In this document: in pieces, positions 35,112 to 47,286 of the stretch
Layout: each line of letters opens with the position of its first letter
Numbering within the stretch: the stretch's first letter is position 1
Source: Acorus gramineus
Lineage: Eukaryota; Streptophyta; Magnoliopsida; Acorales; Acoraceae
Length of the DNA stretch: 64,000 bases
Direction of reading: 5' to 3'
Assembly (NCBI GenBank): GCA_030737835.1
Contig: CM060849.1
Coordinates: 434,001-498,000 of the forward strand
The notes under the pieces: model-generated
What the model saw: the letters and a program-made list of their open reading frames with translations, nothing else
Told to the model about the DNA's origin: nothing
Database searches by the model: none
Position numbers and translations under genes: made by a program

Positions 35112-35258
35112 CAGATATGAGAAGACCATATATAGCCTCTACACCATATATGTTCATCCTCCCTGCATGCTCCTTGGAGACCTCGTCGATGACCTGGTGA
35201 ACCATCCTACATGGTCCGCACCACGACGCCCAGAACATGACAAGAACGGGGATTTTGC
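35112..35258 (-). pseudogene. Thioredoxin exon fragment
   Basis: The minus strand reads KIPVLVMFWASWCGPCRMVH, then QVIDEVSKEHAGRMNIYGV. WCGPC (codons at 35210-35224) is the redox active site of thioredoxins, and the context FWA.WCGPCRM..PVIDE is that of plastid m-type thioredoxins, which reduce target disulfides. The exon ends at ATCTG/GTAAGTTTG (35112/35111). The sequence after AGRM no longer follows the family. No other thioredoxin exon is seen nearby. It sits between two NMNAT exons, inside what was an intron. Confidence 0.75.
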
Positions 35259-36418
35259 CTTTTCAGGATGGATTCCTTCCATGAAGAAACTGTGATGGCA
35301 GAAGAAGTTGCATGGGAAACAAACATGATTATTGTTTATCTTGATGTTATAGTTAACAATAACAGTAACATAATGACATTGGTAACAATAAACTTAATTA
35401 TAATAGCAATGAGAAGAATAAGGGGAGGTGCAATCTGTTTATGTATAGTTTTCATGAAATAACTGCATATAATTTTGAGGTGAGAATATTTTTAATCTGC
35501 ATTGAATTTGAGAAACACTTTTTAAAATCACGTGATACATAAAATGTTTATAAACATTCATGTTCTATTTCAAAGATACAGAACAGCAGCATAACCTAGT
35601 ATTCTAAGTTAAGACTGGGCATATTGTGCGAATCATATTTTACCTTGTAGTGTTCTATCTTGCAGCACATGCCATATTTTATTAACTAGGATTTTATATC
35701 TTAAAAGAGCCAGAACAGCACATGCCACATTAGTTTGTCTTGAATACAAGTGATATTGTTTTTTTTTTCTTTTCTTGTAGTGTATATACAAGCACCGATT
35801 CAATGATCCTAAACGAACCAGCAACAGCTTCTTCTTCTACTACTACTTGTAGTGTATATATGCAAAACAAGCACCAAGTATGCCATGAAAAATGATCAAG
35901 AGTTATCCTTCTTATTAAAATTTTAGATACAGTAAAATGGTAGCTCCCATATTCAGCATTTTTTTAAGTAGACAAAATACACATCAAATAGTCTTTAAAC
36001 AAGCAGAAGACAATTTGATTCATGTCATTGAAGAAATAATTAAAACTAGATAAACAAATAATGTGATGCATAAAGTCATAAACATACCTCAACGAAGTCA
36101 ACAGATTGAAAGACAATTCAATAAAACACCAGGTCTACCTAACAAGCTGAAAGAAGAGGATAGTTAGGCATAGGTACATAGAATTTGGGTCAAACATGAA
36201 AACACGAATGCATAATCGACAGAAAACAAACCAGTAAACCTAACTTTCAGTGTTAACTGCTCACTTAAAGGAACAAAGTTGGAACAAAGTCTCTTTCACC
36301 TCGACAAGAGACTTTGTTGAGGTGAAATCATGAAACAACCCTTTTCCTAATTAGACCCAAAAACACACTGAACTTCCCATAAAAACAGAGATAAAAAAGA
36401 AAAAAAAAAGGTAATTAC

Positions 36419-36490
36419 CTTCTTTTCATATGAATCATTCATAGGTGGCATGTAGCCTCCAATGACCTGATATCCTTTCAAAGTCTAGCG
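36419..36490 (-). pseudogene. NMNAT exon fragment (first part)
   Basis: A 72-nt exon with canonical borders (TTCTCAG before 36490, AAG/GTAATT after 36419). It reads LKGYQVIGGYMPPMNDSYEK, matching the GGYMSPVNDAYKK substrate-binding segment of plant NMNAT. A TAG lies just upstream in the same frame. The upstream exon with the nucleotide-binding GSFNPPT motif was not found, so only the middle of the gene was captured. Confidence 0.75.
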
Positions 36491-37001
36491 CTGAGAATAA
36501 TATTGAGATGCATTAAATGGTACAATGAACATAACCACAGCTCAAAGTTTAACATTATTAGATAATGCTATAAAATGACTGTTAAGGAAATAAAGCCGGT
36601 ATCTCAAACACAACCCAACTAACCCAATCTACAAAAGATGCAACCTTAGTTCATGTACCTCCTACTAGTGCATTAAAAGAGAGGAAAATAGAAGACAATC
36701 AAGAAAAAAAAAATGGTAACAATGAACACAAGCAATACACATCTAGACGACAAAGGCACATGGGACAAGAAAATCCCAAAAAAACAACTATTCTATAATT
36801 TATAAGCATGTGTTGACCATATCAAAAACTTTTGGAAAGATCACCTTGTTGTATAATCTAACATCCACCTAAAGAGAAGTTCAATCAGCTAGAAGAATAA
36901 ATTCATTCAAGCCTAGTGCATTACACAAAAGTATAATTAAAGAATAAGTTATTATCTGTGGGACAATTATGTGCAACATCCAAGAATGAAGCTACACAAA
37001 C

Positions 37002-37052
37002 CTGAAACTCATTAGACCTCCTATCCCGAATAAACATCCAACTCTTTTCCAT
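37002..37052 (-). pseudogene. Transposase-associated domain, first exon
   Basis: ATG at 37052 begins MEKSWMFIRDRRSNEFQ and ends at CAG/GTTTG. M(D/E)(K/R)SWM near the start is characteristic of the transposase-associated domain of CACTA-encoded proteins. Only 17 codons are present before the donor, and no later exon of the transposase was recognised. Confidence 0.5.
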
Positions 37053-37864
37053 CGCAAAATCTATTTACACATCACCTAATCTAACAAAATGGATTAAAAA
37101 AAAGACAGAAAGAGAGACATCCAACTTCCAAAGACTAAAAATATCAACATGAAAATCATAATTCAAACTAACGTAACCACATGAAAAAAAACAAAAAAAC
37201 TACATGTTCAAAGACAATCACATGATGGCAAAAGAGAAACATATTGAACATTTGATGAATCAACCTCGTAAGAGACAATGATTCATATGATGGGTCTTCT
37301 TCATAACATGTTGAACATTTAATAAATCAAAACTCTTCACAATATCTAGGGAAGATAGAAAGCTTTCACCAAACTAAAGAAAGTTTGAAGAGAATGGCTC
37401 TCTGAGTTTGCAATACCTCTACATGTACACCCCCAAAGCAAAAGTATAACAGAGGGAGAAAAAAAACAATCAAAGCATATACAAATCTTGCAAGAATGAA
37501 AGAGAAAAAAAAGTATGCGATGACCCCCCATGACAAGCTCCCCCTCTGTTTCAGCCCCACCCCCTTTATATTGAACCAAAAAAAATCTAAAGTTCAATCA
37601 AACCCATTCAATCTCCCCATAGCTACCCCAACCAAAGCCCAAAACATACATTGAATCATCAATCCCGATGTATTTTTTTTTCCTAATATTTTGTTCCAAG
37701 GTCTTGCTACAAACCTCTAAAATTCAAGATCAAACCCTAAAAAAAACTCAGATCGATAAACACAAAAAAAAACTTTATAAATAACCAAACCCTAAAAAAA
37801 ACTCATATCAATAAACACTAAAAAAACAAAACAGATTTAAAAAAACCTCAGATCAAAAACACAA

Positions 37865-38173
37865 TTAAAGAATAGAAGAAGTAGATATAGATCGAGAGAA
37901 AGAGAGAGACCTTTTAACGTAACCGTTCTTTCTAATAGTCCTCGCGGCGAGGTTATTCGGCGAAGGTGGCGAGGCAGAGGAATCAAGGCGGCAAGACTGA
38001 GCAGGTGGCGAGGCGGAGGCGGTGGTGATCGGCGTGACTCCACCTGATGCAGTTTTTGCGAGCTCTCCGAATTTTTGGATGAAGCTTGGTTGGAGAGGCA
38101 AAGAGAGTGTGAGTCGGGTTGTTTGGGTTTTAGGGATTTTAAGGTTATTAACGAGTCGGGTTGGGTTTCTCAT
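37865..38173 (-). CDS. First-exon ORF in the leftmost array unit
   Basis: This 102-codon frame starts MRNPTRLVNNLKIPKTQTTR. It differs from the other units by one extra A near 38075, which changes the reading to IQKFGELAKTASGGVTPITT and then RKNGYVKRSLSFSRS, before a stop at 37865. The N-terminal stretch is basic and Ser/Thr-rich, which would suit an organelle transit peptide. I do not recognise the protein. Only this unit leads into downstream sequence with introns, so it may be the ancestral first exon, with the other units carrying a one-base deletion. Confidence 0.3.
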   Translation of the reverse strand: MRNPTRLVNNLKIPKTQTTRLTLSLPLQPSFIQKFGELAKTASGGVTPITTASASPPAQSCRLDSSASPPSPNNLAARTIRKNGYVKRSLSFSRSISTSSIL

Positions 38174-41100
38174 TTATTTTTTAATTTTTTTTTTCTGTAG
38201 GACTTCATTTTCAGTCTCAATTATAGTTTATATATGTTTTAAATTTTTTAAAGATAATATACATAATATAATGAGGTATATTATAGATCGAGAGAAAGAG
38301 AGAGACCTTTTAACGTAACCGTTCTTTCTAATAGTCCTCGCGGCGAGGTTATTCGGCGAAGGTGGCGAGGCAGAGGAATCAAGGCGGCAAGACTGAGCAG
38401 GTGGCGAGCCTGAGGCGGTGGTGATCGGCGTGACTCCACCTGATGCAGTTTTTGCGAGCTCTCTGAATTTTGGATGAAGCTTGTTTGGAGAGGCAAAGAG
38501 AGTGTGAGTCGGGTTGTTTGGGTTTTAGGGATTTTAAGGTTATTAACGAGTCGGGTTGGGTTTCTCATTTATTTTTATTTTTGTAGGACTTCATTTTCAG
38601 TCTCAATTATAGTTTATATATGTTTTAAATTTTTTAAAGATAATATACATAATATAATGAGGTATATTATAGATCGAGAGAAAGAGAGAGACCTTTTAAC
38701 GTAACCGTTCTTTCTAATAGTCCTCGCGGCGAGGTTATTCGGCGAAGGTGGCGAGACAGAGGAATGGAGGCGGCAAGGCGGAGAGACTGAGGCGGCGGCG
38801 AGGCTGAGGCGGTGGTGATCGACGTGACTCCACCTGACGGTGTTTTTGCGAGCTCTCCGAATTTTGGATGAAGCTTGTTTGGAGAGGCAAAGAGAGTGTG
38901 AGTCGGGTTGTTTGGGTTTTAGGGATTTTAAGGTTATTAACGAGTCGGGTTGGGTTTCTCATTTATTTTTATTTTTGTAGGACTTCATTTTCAGTCTCAA
39001 TTATAGTTTATATATGTTTTAAATTTTTTAAAGACAATATACATAATATAATGAGGTATATTATAGATCGAGAGAAAGAGAGAGACCTTTTAACGTAACC
39101 GTTCTTTCTAATAGTCCTCGCGGCGAGGTTATTCGGCGAAGGTGGCGAGGCAGAGGAATCAAGGCGGCAAGACTGAGCAGGTGGCGAGCCTGAGGCGGTG
39201 GTGATCGGCGTGACTCCACCTGATGCAGTTTTTGCGAGCTCTCCGAATTTTGGATGAAGCTTGTTTGGAGAGGCAAAGAGAGTGTGAGTCGGGTTGTTTG
39301 GGTTTTAGGGATTTTAAGGTTATTAACGAGTCGGGTTGGGTTTCTCATTTATTTTTATTTTTGTAGGACTTCATTTTCAGTCTCAATTATAGTTTATATA
39401 TGTTTTAAATTTTTTAAAGACAATATACATAATATAATGAGGTATATTATAGATCGAGAGAAAGAGAGAGACCTTTTAACGTAACCGTTCTTTCTAATAG
39501 TCCTCGCGGCGAGGTTATTCGGCGAAGGTGGCGAGGCAGAGGAATCAAGGCGGCAAGACTGAGCAGGTGGCGAGCCTGAGGCGGTGGTGATCGGCGTGAC
39601 TCCACCTGATGCAGTTTTTGCGAGCTCTCCGAATTTTGGATGAAGCTTGTTTGGAGAGGCAAAGAGAGTGTGAGTCGGGTTGTTTGGGTTTTAGGGATTT
39701 TAAGGTTATTAACGAGTCGGGTTGGGTTTCTCATTTATTTTTATTTTTGTAGGACTTCATTTTCAGTCTCAATTATAGTTTATATATGTTTTAAATTTTT
39801 TAAAGACAATATACATAATATAATGAGGTATATTATAGATCGAGAGAAAGAGAGAGACCTTTTAACGTAACCGTTCTTTCTAATAGTCCTCGCGGCGAGG
39901 TTATTCGGCGAAGGTGGCGAGGCAGAGGAATCAAGGCGGCAAGACTGAGCAGGTGGCGAGCCTGAGGCGGTGGTGATCGGCGTGACTCCACCTGATGCAG
40001 TTTTTGCGAGCTCTCCGAATTTTGGATGAAGCTTGTTTGGAGAGGCAAAGAGAGTGTGAGTCGGGTTGTTTGGGTTTTAGGGATTTTAAGGTTATTAACG
40101 AGTCGGGTTGGGTTTCTCATTTATTTTTATTTTTGTAGGACTTCATTTTCAGTCTCAATTATAGTTTATATATGTTTTAAATTTTTTAAAGACAATATAC
40201 ATAATATAATGAGGTATATTATAGATCGAGAGAAAGAGAGAGACCTTTTAACGTAACCGTTCTTTCTAATAGTCCTCGCGGCGAGGTTATTCGGCGAAGG
40301 TGGCGAGGCAGAGGAATCAAGGCGGCAAGACTGAGCAGGTGGCGAGCCTGAGGCGGTGGTGATCGGCGTGACTCCACCTGATGCAGTTTTTGCGAGCTCT
40401 CCGAATTTTGGATGAAGCTTGTTTGGAGAGGCAAAGAGAGTGTGAGTCGGGTTGTTTGGGTTTTAGGGATTTTAAGGTTATTAACGAGTCGGGTTGGGTT
40501 TCTCATTTATTTTTATTTTTGTAGGACTTCATTTTCAGTCTCAATTATAGTTTATATATGTTTTAAATTTTTTAAAGACAATATACATAATATAATGAGG
40601 TATATTATAGATCGAGAGAAAGAGAGAGACCTTTTAACGTAACCGTTCTTTCTAATAGTCCTCGCGGCGAGGTTATTCGGCGAAGGTGGCGAGGCAGAGG
40701 AATCAAGGCGGCAAGACTGAGCAGGTGGCGAGCCTGAGGCGGTGGTGATCGGCGTGACTCCACCTGATGCAGTTTTTGCGAGCTCTCCGAATTTTGGATG
40801 AAGCTTGTTTGGAGAGGCAAAGAGAGTGTGAGTCGGGTTGTTTGGGTTTTAGGGATTTTAAGGTTATTAACGAGTCGGGTTGGGTTTCTCATTTATTTTT
40901 ATTTTTGTAGGACTTCATTTTCAGTCTCAATTATAGTTTATATATGTTTTAAATTTTTTAAAGACAATATACATAATATAATGAGGTATATTATAGATCG
41001 AGAGAAAGAGAGAGACCTTTTAACGTAACCGTTCTTTCTAATAGTCCTCGTGGCGAGGTTATTCGGCGAAGGTGGCGAGGCAGAGGAATGGAGGCGGCAA

Positions 41101-41385
41101 GGCGGAGAGACTGAGGCGGCGGCGAGGCTGAGGCGGTGGTGATCGACGTGACTCCACCTGACGGTGTTTTTGCGAGCTCTCCGAATTTTGGATGAAGCTT
41201 GCTTGGAGAGGCAAAGAGAGTGTGAGTCGGGTTGTTTGGGTTTTAGGGATTTTAAGGTTATTAACGAGTCGGGTTGGGTCTCTCATTTATTTTTATTTTT
41301 GTAGGAATTTATTTTCAGTCTCAATTCTAATTTATATATGTTTTAAATTTTTAAAAATAATATACATAATATAATGAGGTATATT
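37886..41385 (-). repeat. Nine-copy tandem array of a 386-bp promoter/first-exon unit
   Basis: Units begin with TATAGATCGAGAGAAAG at 37886, 38282, 38668, 39062, 39448, 39834, 40220, 40606 and 40992. The lengths are 396, 386, 394, five of 386, and 394. Units 4-8 look identical or nearly so. Units 3 and 9 share a variant with ACGGTGTTTTTGCG and CGGCGGCGAGG. On the minus strand each unit has ACATATATAAAC, then about 60 bp, then an ATG opening MRNPTRLVNNLKIPK (75 or 95 codons, 102 in unit 1). This looks like a TATA box, leader and first exon. Unit 1 is joined to further leader-like sequence at 37885. Confidence 0.85.
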
Positions 41386-42379
41386 TATAAAAGTGAATTG
41401 TGTTGATGCATTTATAAAAAATGTAAAAAAATTATATCACAATATATACTTTATTAACATAAACATATATTATAATACGATCTTTCTGTCGCTCTATAAT
41501 CAATGGACCCCCCACATAATCAATACTGAAATCATCGGAATATGACTTTCTTGTTGTTATGCCTGTGTCATTTGGAGCGCTCTGATTGAAAATTTGGCTA
41601 CATAATTTTTCTCCTCGAAGTTATGTATTTCCAATTTGGTATTTGGATTTGATTTTGTTAAAATCCAAGATGAAGAGGTTTAAATATGATTTTATTATGA
41701 GATGTCCAGTTTTGAGTTAGCTTTCGTACAAAAGTGGAATTAGATCAACTGAATTCTTGTAGTAAAAGTTATGGGTATTTTACCAAGTATACCCCGGGGA
41801 TGAAAAATTCTGGCAGCAGCCCTGTTCTATGTTTAGCTCTAATTTCGGAATAGCTGGAGAGATTATTTGATCTTGGCATAAACACAAAAGTTGTAGATAA
41901 TCTTCTTAGATTTCCAACGGAATTGGAATTGTGCAATTCGGAGCTATATTGAGGAAGTTATGGCTGTTCTAGTGAAGCATGTACATAATTTCTAGTCAAG
42001 GATGAATTGGTCATTTCTATCCCTCCTTTAGATATTTATTTGGGCAAAATATATATATATATATCTCTCTCTCTCTCTCTCTCCCTCCCACTCCCAACGT
42101 GGGATCCTTGGTCTCTCTTCCTCTCTTTCAAAACCCCCCAAGTGTTTGTGTTTATTCCCCAAAGAGAAGAGAAGGAGAAGGTAAAGGAAGAAGAGAAGGG
42201 TTTGTTCATGTGTTGTTGTTGATCCTCCTCTCTCAAGCTCCTTTTCATATCTTGTTCTCCCCCCCCTGATTTTCAGCCAAGAAGGAGGCTGAGGAGGCTG
42301 AAGAGGTGGTGGTGGTGGTGGTGGTGGCCGTGGGCGCGTCGAGAGCCCCGCATCTCCCCCTTTCCGTTTCCCTCTTTTG

Positions 42380-43100
42380 GTAAGTCCTCTTCCCCTTCTT
42401 TTTTATTTTTAGGGTTGTTGGGATGCTTAGGGTGTTCATGCATGCTATGCATATGAGTTAGAGTGTGTGTGAGGGGTTGGGGAGGGTTAAAAAGGGGTTA
42501 GGGAAGGCTGGGCGCGCACTGGGGGTTGTCTGCGGGCGTGTGCGCGCAGGCGCGCGCGTAGAAGGGCGGTAGCAGGCGCAGGCGGGCGCGCAGACGCACG
42601 CCGGTGCGCGCGGGCACTGGCGCGAGCGGGGGTGCGCGCGTGGCGTGCGGGCGCGCGAGGGTGCGCCCGCGCGGGGCAGTGCGCCTGGGCATGCGCCTAG
42701 GCGCGGGGCAGGGGGCCAATGCACGCGCGCGCGTGCGTGTGCGTGCGTGCGCGTGCTGGGGCATGCGCGGGGTTCTGCACGGGCGCGCGGGCTGGACGCG
42801 CAGTGCGCGCGGGCACGCGCGCGGCAGCTCGTCTGGGCGCGCGGGCAGGCGCGCGACAGTGCGCCAAGGGTGCTGGGGCGTGTGCGTGCTTGCGTATGCG
42901 TGCGTGCGCATGCGGGGGGCCATGCGTGTGGCTGCCCGAGGGTTCGGGTAGGCGTCGGGGCACTCGGACTCGCGTGCGTACGTGCGTGCTCGCATGCGTG
43001 CGAGCCCGTATGCATGCTTGTCCGAGTATTTGGTATTTCTAGTAAATTTCATGTATATTTGTGTAGTTTACTCACCATATTGAATGCCCTTACCCTGTAG
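42380..43100 (+). other. GC-rich leader intron 1 of copy B
   Basis: GTAAGTCC to CCCTGTAG, 721 nt. The middle (42510-43010) is almost entirely GCGCG/GTGCG low-complexity sequence. The long frames seen in it on both strands are a by-product of absent stop codons. Confidence 0.55.
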
Positions 43101-43137
43101 ATCTCGTCGGATGGGATGCGCGAGGTCCCAGATATTG
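43101..43137 (+). other. Mini-exon of copy B (37 nt)
   Basis: Flanked by CCCTGTAG and GTGAGTGG. It is one base longer than the 36-nt mini-exon in the other copies and more diverged. Confidence 0.5.
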
Positions 43138-45091
43138 GTGAGTGGTTCGATTCCAATCCCCCCCCCCCCCTCTCTAAGGATGCGCTTGACGCGCGTAGAC
43201 GCACGTCGCGCATCGATGGGGCCCCCTAGCTATAATATGTAGATATCGATGTTAATGCATGTTTTGCTATGATGTAACCATGCCATATTAGACATTGTAT
43301 GCTAGGGATATACATCCATGTATCATGTATAGAGGCCCATACATGCCTAGACACCATGTCCCATGCTTGAAAAGCCTTGACCTATGCATGTTTCCCATTT
43401 AGTTTAATTTAATTAAATCAAAATGAGATTATATTGGTATAAGCATGCCTTAGAGAATATTATAACCTTGTTGTTATAATATATGTTTTCCCGCATCTTA
43501 GTTATGCGCCCTGGAGGAATTCTTGAGAATTCATGACATTAGTAGTGTTAGAAATCGTTGTCGACGGATCCAAGAGGATCGTATCCGTGTGAGTAGGCTA
43601 TTTTCTCCCCTTCGTTGGAGCCCCCGGCGTTGGAAAGCTGTCCTAACAGAGGGCTCCCATCTGTAGGTACCTCCGAATGAGTTCGGAGGGTGCTGATCGT
43701 GGGAGTATACCAGGTAGAGGCTACGCGAAGGAGAGGCTACTGGTGGACCAAGGGTGGAGAGCAGCCTAGTCTGTCCCAAAAGACCCATGTCACCCCTAAA
43801 GGGTGAGGGTGAGGGTGAGGTGGGTCGGCGATGTTACGACCCACTAGCTTGTACAGTTACTCCCGTTTAAAGACTTTAATTATTTTAAGGTTAATATGAG
43901 TTGTGTTGCATAGATTGTTGTTTATGCCTGTGTTTTGATATCTCGATAAGTGATTATCGAGAGTAGTTGTTTTTCATTGGGTTCGCTTTGCGAACATGGG
44001 ATCGCTCTCCCCTTCATTGGATCCGATGTAGGAACTTCTCGGGATTACAGCTGTCCTGACAGAGGGCTCCCATCTGTAGGTACTACCGATGCATTCGGGA
44101 ACGTACTGACCATGGGAGTATACCAGGTAGAGGCTACCCGGGGAAAGGGCTACCGGTGGACCAAGGGTGTAGAGCGGTGAGTTGAAGAGGCCGGGTTGTA
44201 GCTGTCCTGACAGAGGGCTCCCATTCGTAGGTACCACCGATGCATTCGGGAGCGTACTGATCGTGGGAGTATACCAGGTAGAGGCTACCCGGGAGAGGGT
44301 TAACGAATGATATTGGTGAGGGTGAGGATGAGGCGAAGACACATCGCCGCGTGACCCATTCGTTGTTCGTCCGTTCCCATAGTTGTTGGGTCCGGTTGTG
44401 TATCGATGTTCAAAGACATCGTGGGTCAGTTATCCTGATGTAGATGATCCAGTAGTGTTGTGTAGACCAGTAATCCCGGGTCTCCTCGACCAACGGTATG
44501 GTCTCTCCCCAAAAGTCCCAAGAGTCTCCCTCCGGGAGTGAGGGTGATGTTGGTCGCGCCGCTACGTGACCCTGTTATCCATGGGTTTCCACCCATGTTT
44601 TCCTTGAAAGGAAAGTGCATATGTATTGAACTGTTGTATGGTGATTGGTTTCCAGCCACTCACTGAGCTTGTAGCTCACCCCTCGCAGACTGTTTCTTTT
44701 TAGGGGCAGTGTTGGGCGTGGAGCTGGAGCTTTCCTGTGGCGTGGTCTTATGGGCGTGGAGCGTTCTTCCAGCGGGTGGCGAGTGCGAGGTTGTCAGCAG
44801 TCCTAGAGTCATTGTATGTATTGTAAATCGTGCATGTGGCACAGGTTGTATTTTCTTTGGTCTAGACTTGGCTCTCATAGGACAGTGATTGTGTATTCGA
44901 GTCTGTAATAATGTTTTTGATTTACAGACATTGTTTATATATTATGCTTCCGCTTTTCAGTCAGATATCATTATCTTTGCTTTGCCACCTTGTGTATTGT
45001 TGTTGGAGTCTTTATTGACCTCAAGTATTGATAGCTGATATTTTATTATTGCCACGTCTCGGGGACGGCCGCCCTGGGGCGTGACACTTGT

Positions 45092-45735
45092 ACTATTAAA
45101 GTTGTATGGCTTTCTATAGTCTTTTTTAATAAATTAATGATGTTTGTTTGTCTACTAATAGTTGCATATGAATTTTCTTCTGATGTATATTGTTGACATT
45201 GTTGTGATAGTACTGCAATTAAGATTTTGATGAAAAGTCTGGATCATGACTTTTATATTCAAATTAGAAGAACACATTTTACAGAAATAAAATTACATGA
45301 ATTGTCATGAAATCCTAGTCCCTTGAAGTACACCTCGTCCTCTGAAAGGTAATTTAATATAAGATTCCTCAAAAAAATATAAGATTCCTAACAAAACACT
45401 GATCGGTTAAACAATCGGTGTTTATTTGGTTTGGAATAAACATCCATCGCGGAAAGGTAATTTAATATAGAATGCTTATTTTTTCTTTATTCACCCATTT
45501 ATTCACGCAACAAACATGGGTTTGTTTTGATTCTCTGATGTTCTGGTACAATCTCCAAAATAAAGTATGCTTGTTTGATTCTATGTACATTTCCCCACTT
45601 TAAAAAATACAAATCACAATTACCAATAAATAAATAAATTTGGTTTGGGCTTTAGGTTTGGCTTTTTATAATTTTTTGTTATATATTGTCTGTGTTTGCT
45701 CCTAATTGATACACATTATATATATCAGTGATAAC
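45092..45735. other. CACTA interior between LTR copies B and C
   Basis: AT-rich sequence between the two LTR insertions. It contains AAAGGTAATTTAATATA twice (45345 and 45453). No gene was recognised. Confidence 0.35.
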
Positions 45736-46002
45736 TAAAATGTTATATATGTGTCACTTTTAGCCTGCTGGTAACCGTTGGAGCGTTCTGGCAGTTTTTC
45801 GTTTTTTTTCGGTTTTCGATCGGAACCGCTAATTTTTGGACTGTTAGCTATCGTCCTGAGTTAGAGAACTCCGATTGGAAATCTAACTGCATATTTGGTG
45901 TCCTGGTGCCATTTTAGGCCTCTCACGAAAATTTCATCGAATTCCGGCAACGTTTCCGAAATTTCACAGTTCCGGGGCGTATCCGGGTTTTTAAGTCACT
46001 TA

Positions 46003-46014
46003 CTATATATATAT
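46003..46014 (+). promoter_or_regulatory. TATA box of LTR copy C
   Basis: TATATATATAT lies 262 bp into the LTR and about 60 bp before a CT-rich leader. The equivalents are TATATAAG at 48145-48152 (C2) and TATATAAA at 53782-53789 on the minus strand (D). Confidence 0.6.
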
Positions 46015-46330
46015 GGGATCTAAAAACTGAGATGCACTATTCATCATCCCTACCAAAACCTTCTCTCTCCCCCCTTCTCCATTTTTCAAGCTTTTGAGCC
46101 CCTTAGAGCCCTCAAACCTAAAAACCTAAAGCACAAGAAGTGTAGATCGGGTCCCGATCTACACCCCGGTGCTTTCAAATCCCGATTTCGACCAACCTAG
46201 CCCCTTCATCCACCCTTTCTTCTCCTCTGATCGGAGCCATTTCGGAGGTGGGAGTTGACCTCGGTGGTGGAAACCCTTGGAGAGGAGTTTCGGTGCGCGG
46301 AGAGCTACCGGACATCCTTTCCTCCCCTCG

Positions 46331-47250
46331 GTAAGCCTTCTTTCCCTCTTTTTCATGCTTAGATGCTTGATAGGGGGGGGGGGTTTGGGGTTGGGTGGAG
46401 GTCGGCGGCTGTGGGTGGCCGCCGGAGGGCTGGGGTGGTGGTCGGAGGTCGGTGGGTGGTGGTAGAGGTGCTCGGGTATGGTGGGAGGTGGTCTCGGGCA
46501 GCAGGCAGCACCGGCACCAGCACAGCAGCGCAGCAGGCTGGGCGCGGGCGTGCGGGCGTGCGCGCAGGCGTGCGCTCGGGGGGAGCTGGTGGCCAGCAGG
46601 GCGTGCGTGCTGGGCGTGCTGTGCGGGGCGTGCAGGGCGTGCGTGCTGGGCGTGCTGTGCGCGGGCGTGCAGGGCGTGCGTGCCGGGTGTGCTGGGCGTG
46701 CGGGTGTGCTGGGCGTGCGGGCGCTGGGCGTGCTGCGCGCGGGTGCACCCGGGAGGAGTTGTGCGAGCGGCTGGTGCGAGGGGCTGTGCGAGCGGATGGT
46801 GCGCGCGGAGCGAGGCGAGTGCGCGTGGGGTGCGGAGAGGCATCGGTGGTGCGCGCGGGGTGCGCGCGGGGCGAGACGCTGCGCGCGGGGCGTGCGGGTT
46901 GCTCGCGGGCCAGCGCGGGGTGTGCGGGGTGCGCGCGGGCTGCTGCGCTGGGGCGCAGTGGGCGCGCGGTGCACCCGGGCAGCTCGGCTGCGAGTCCGGG
47001 TGTGCGGGCAGGGGCCGGCGGTGCGCCTGGGTGCGCGGGCTGAGGTGCGGCGGTGCACCCGATCGCGGGTGGCCGTGCGGGTGGTTGCCGGGGGTGCGGG
47101 AGTGAGCCGGGGTGCTCGGGCTAGCGTGCGTGCGGGTCGTATGCACGTTTGCCCGAGTGTTGGGTGTTTGTTTGTGGGTTTTGGGTATTTAATTGTGTAT
47201 TTTGAGTATTTTGTGGGTTTTTACTCACTGTATAAATGTCTGTCTTGCAG
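46331..47250 (+). other. GC-rich leader intron 1 of copy C
   Basis: GTAAGCC to TGTCTTGCAG, 920 nt, with very high CpG density from 46500 to 47110. Confidence 0.55.
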
Positions 47251-47286
47251 ATCTTGACGGGCGGACGCGCGACGACCTGATCTCCG
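47251..47286 (+). other. Mini-exon of copy C (36 nt)
   Basis: Flanked by CTTGCAG and GTGAGTGGGAC. In the third frame it reads LDGRTRDDLIS. Confidence 0.55.

Larger units (their letters stand above)
41555..45086 (+). mobile_element. Family-1 solo LTR, copy B
   Basis: A 3532-bp unit from TGTTATGCCTGTGTCA to GGGGCGTGACA, with the five-base duplication CTTGT at 41550-41554 and 45087-45091. It contains no internal coding region or primer site, so it is a solo LTR. On the sense strand it has a TATA-like AT tract and CT-rich leader (42046-42086), exon 1 ending TTTTG/GTAAGTCC at 42379, a GC-rich intron to 43100, a 37-nt mini-exon, and an acceptor TTTTTTAG at 44703. The first 400 bp differ from copies C and C2. 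The rest aligns. Confidence 0.85.

Noticed and set aside
35770-35782. TTTTCTTGTAGTG, which reads as an inverted CACTA terminal repeat, giving an element 33095-35782
   Set aside because: It is part of a locally repeated phrase (TAGTGTATATA..CAAAACAAGCA at 35775 and 35848, similar at 34818), no subterminal repeats adjoin it, the flanks do not match AAG, and the NMNAT exons straddle it.
38022-41374. Plus-strand frames of 60-98 codons repeated in the 386-bp array
   Set aside because: They lie opposite the minus-strand first-exon frame and run into AT-rich promoter sequence. The TATA box, leader and ATG order supports the minus strand.
46159-47257. Frames of 226-323 codons around the intron of copy C
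   Set aside because: Same cause as above: composition-driven open frames across a probable intron.
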